NCBI GenBank assembly: GCA_934692905.1
Contig: CAKUUM010000025.1
Location: 1 to 31,714 of the forward strand
DNA length: 31,714 bases
Direction of reading: 5' to 3'
From: an uncultured Bacteroidales bacterium
GTDB taxonomy: Bacteria > Bacteroidota > Bacteroidia > Bacteroidales > Paludibacteraceae
In this document: positions 30,215-31,714 of the stretch, one piece after another
Layout of the letters: each line of letters opens with the position of its first letter
Numbering within the stretch: the first letter of the stretch is position 1
Position numbers and translations under genes: made by a program
Notes under the pieces: model-generated
The model's database searches: none
Seen by the model: the letters and a program-made list of their open reading frames with translations, nothing else
What the model was told of the DNA's origin: nothing

Positions 30215-31714
30215 TTACTCCAAGCCCATGCTCTTCTTGATGGCGGGGACGCGGGCTTCGGCGGCGGCAGTAGCACGGTCGTAGTCCTGCGGGGTAGGCA
30301 TGGAAGCAGGTATCTCGAAGTAATACTTGATTTTGGGCTCCGTGCCACTGGGGCGGACACTGACTTTCAAGCCGCCGTCGGTGAAGTATTGCAGCACATT
30401 GCTGGTGGCACCGAGCAACATCGTGATGGGGGTCTCCACCCACTTGCCGTCTATCAGTTCGCGTTGCGTGAGGGTTTGGAAATCCTTGGTCTTGATGACC
30501 TTCTCGCCAGCAATCTCCGTAACGGGGTGTTGGCGATAGTCAGCCATCATCTGCCGTATCTCTTCGGCACCCGTCTTGCCCAGACGAACCACATTGACCG
30601 TGGTCTCACGCTGGAAGCCGTACTCCTTATATATATTGAGGAGGTAATCGTAGAGCGTCATGCCATGGTCCTTGGCGTAGGCTGCAATCTCACAGATAAG
30701 GCAGATAGCCGAGGGCGAGCACTTGTCGCGCACAGCGTCGTAAGCGAGGTAGCCGAAACTCTCCTCACCGCCGCCGATGTACTTGCGTGTGCCTTCCCAT
30801 TCGCGTATGCGGGCGGCAATCCACTTAAATCCCGTGTATTCGTCGGTGAGCGTAACGCCCTGACGGTCAGCAATTTTGCGTATGAGTTCACTGGTAACGA
30901 TGGTCTTGACGAGATAGTGCTCGGGACGAAGTTTGCCGAGTTTCTTCATGTTGGTGATGATGTAGTAAGAGTACATCATGCAGGTCTGGTTGCCGTTGAT
31001 GATGGTCCACTCGCCCTTGTCGTTGCGGCAGACGATGGCAATACGGTCAGCGTCGGGGTCACTCGCCACCACGAGGTCGGCATTGAGTTTGGTACCGAGG
31101 TTCATACCCATGGTCATCGCCTCTGCGTTCTCGGGATTGGGGCTGACTACCGTGGGGAAGTTGCCGTCGATTACCATCTGCTCGGGCACCACGTGAATGT
31201 TCTCAAAGCCCCATGAGCGCAGGCACATCGGCACTATCTGACGACCGGCGCCGTGCAACGGGGTGTAAACAATGTTGAGGTCCTTCTGACGGAGGATAGC
31301 CTCCTGGTCAATCATGACGGTCTTGACGGTCATCATGTAGTCGTAGTCCACTTCGCCGCCGATGATTTGTATCAAATCCTTGTCGCCGCCGCGCTTCACG
31401 TCCTCCATACGGACACGGTTGACCTCGTTGATGATGCCCTGGTCGTGGGGCTGGAGCACCTGCGAACCGTCCTCCCAGTATGCCTTGTAGCCGTTGTACT
31501 CCTTGGGGTTGTGGCTCGCCGTGACATTCACACCTCCCTGGCAGTGCAGGTGACGGATAGCGAAACTGACTTCGGGTGTCGGGCGGAGGCTCTCAAAGAG
31601 ATACACTTTGATACCGTTGGCAGCGAACACATCCGCCACGGTGAGGGCGAACTCACGTCCATGGTTGCGGCAGTCATGCCCTACCACCACTGCCACCTGC
31701 CCGTTCTGCATATG
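30215..31714 (-). CDS. Alpha-D-phosphohexomutase (phosphoglucomutase/phosphomannomutase), N-terminus off the window
   Basis: The enzyme interconverts hexose 1- and 6-phosphates. The visible about 499 residues lack the N-terminus: the frame stays open to the window edge and Bacteroidetes homologues are about 580 aa, so roughly 80 residues are missing. Numbering from the first visible Met at 31711, the phosphoserine loop TASHNPKEYNG (S66), the metal loop SDPDADRI (about 217-224), the sugar-recognition loop GGGEESFG and the phosphate-binding RPSGTEPKIKYY are all present. Substrate (glucose, mannose or glucosamine phosphate) cannot be told apart by motif alone. It converges on the nagB-GT2 operon and is probably separate housekeeping. 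Confidence 0.9.
   Translation of the reverse strand, partial: HMQNGQVAVVVGHDCRNHGREFALTVADVFAANGIKVYLFESLRPTPEVSFAIRHLHCQGGVNVTASHNPKEYNGYKAYWEDGSQVLQPHDQGIINEVNRVRMEDVKRGGDKDLIQIIGGEVDYDYMMTVKTVMIDQEAILRQKDLNIVYTPLHGAGRQIVPMCLRSWGFENIHVVPEQMVIDGNFPTVVSPNPENAEAMTMGMNLGTKLNADLVVASDPDADRIAIVCRNDKGEWTIINGNQTCMMYSYYIITNMKKLGKLRPEHYLVKTIVTSELIRKIADRQGVTLTDEYTGFKWIAARIREWEGTRKYIGGGEESFGYLAYDAVRDKCSPSAICLICEIAAYAKDHGMTLYDYLLNIYKEYGFQRETTVNVVRLGKTGAEEIRQMMADYRQHPVTEIAGEKVIKTKDFQTLTQRELIDGKWVETPITMLLGATSNVLQYFTDGGLKVSVRPSGTEPKIKYYFEIPASMPTPQDYDRATAAAEARVPAIKKSMGLE

Overview
The window looks like a piece of a chromosome from a gut- or rumen-type member of the Bacteroidales. The evidence is a SusC/SusD outer-membrane pair, several Cys-lipobox lipoproteins, a NagB-PIG-L fusion typical of Bacteroidetes, promoters of the Bacteroides form (-33 TTTG, 20 bp, -7 TAnnTTTG), and the lack of Shine-Dalgarno sequences. 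I cannot assign a genus. No tRNA, rRNA, CRISPR array, transposase or phage gene is visible.

Layout. (1) 1-1408: two oppositely pointing promoters, a 103-bp dispersed repeat, panB (+) and its terminator. (2) 1458-9118, minus strand: a probable three-gene unit of two tandem DUF2233/NAGPA-type phosphodiester glycosidases and a multidomain N-acetylmuramoyl-L-alanine amidase. (3) 9119-9714: an intergenic region packed with degenerate AT-rich repeats, ending in the terminator of the next unit. (4) 9715-23865, minus strand: a six-gene unit in the order SusC, SusD, unknown lipoprotein, PKD lipoprotein, GHL10 (family 10-like) glycosidase, and a 1308-aa modular exported protein. Gaps are 15-46 bp and a strong promoter precedes SusC. 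(5) 24293-26059, minus strand: murK-type BadF/BadG sugar kinase followed by murQ (MurNAc-6-phosphate etherase). (6) 26305-29739, plus strand: nagB-PIG-L fusion and a family 2 glycosyltransferase, diverging from murK across a 245-bp control region with several palindromes. (7) 29740-31714: terminators, a second copy of the 103-bp repeat, and a phosphohexomutase cut by the window edge.

How the genes may work together. Taken as a set, regions 2, 4, 5 and 6 read as a peptidoglycan (or cell-wall glycan) utilisation locus. A secreted amidase would strip stem peptides. A GHL10 enzyme (the family of E. coli DigH, which cuts denuded glycan strands) would depolymerise the glycan. SusC/D and lipoproteins would bind and import it. 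A kinase would make MurNAc-6-P, MurQ would convert it to GlcNAc-6-P, and a deacetylase/deaminase fusion would follow. The two NAGPA-type enzymes suggest that phosphodiester-linked GlcNAc is also attacked. The linkage between wall teichoic acid and peptidoglycan (GlcNAc-1-P to O6 of MurNAc) is chemically the same type of bond, so Gram-positive walls are an attractive substrate. This pathway is inference; the individual families are recognised from motifs.

Other notable signals are a shared C-terminal tail on all five non-lipidated exported proteins, a NagB domain that has lost its canonical catalytic residues, mosaic divergence between the two NAGPA paralogues, and a 103-bp repeat with an 11-bp internal period found near both ends of the window.
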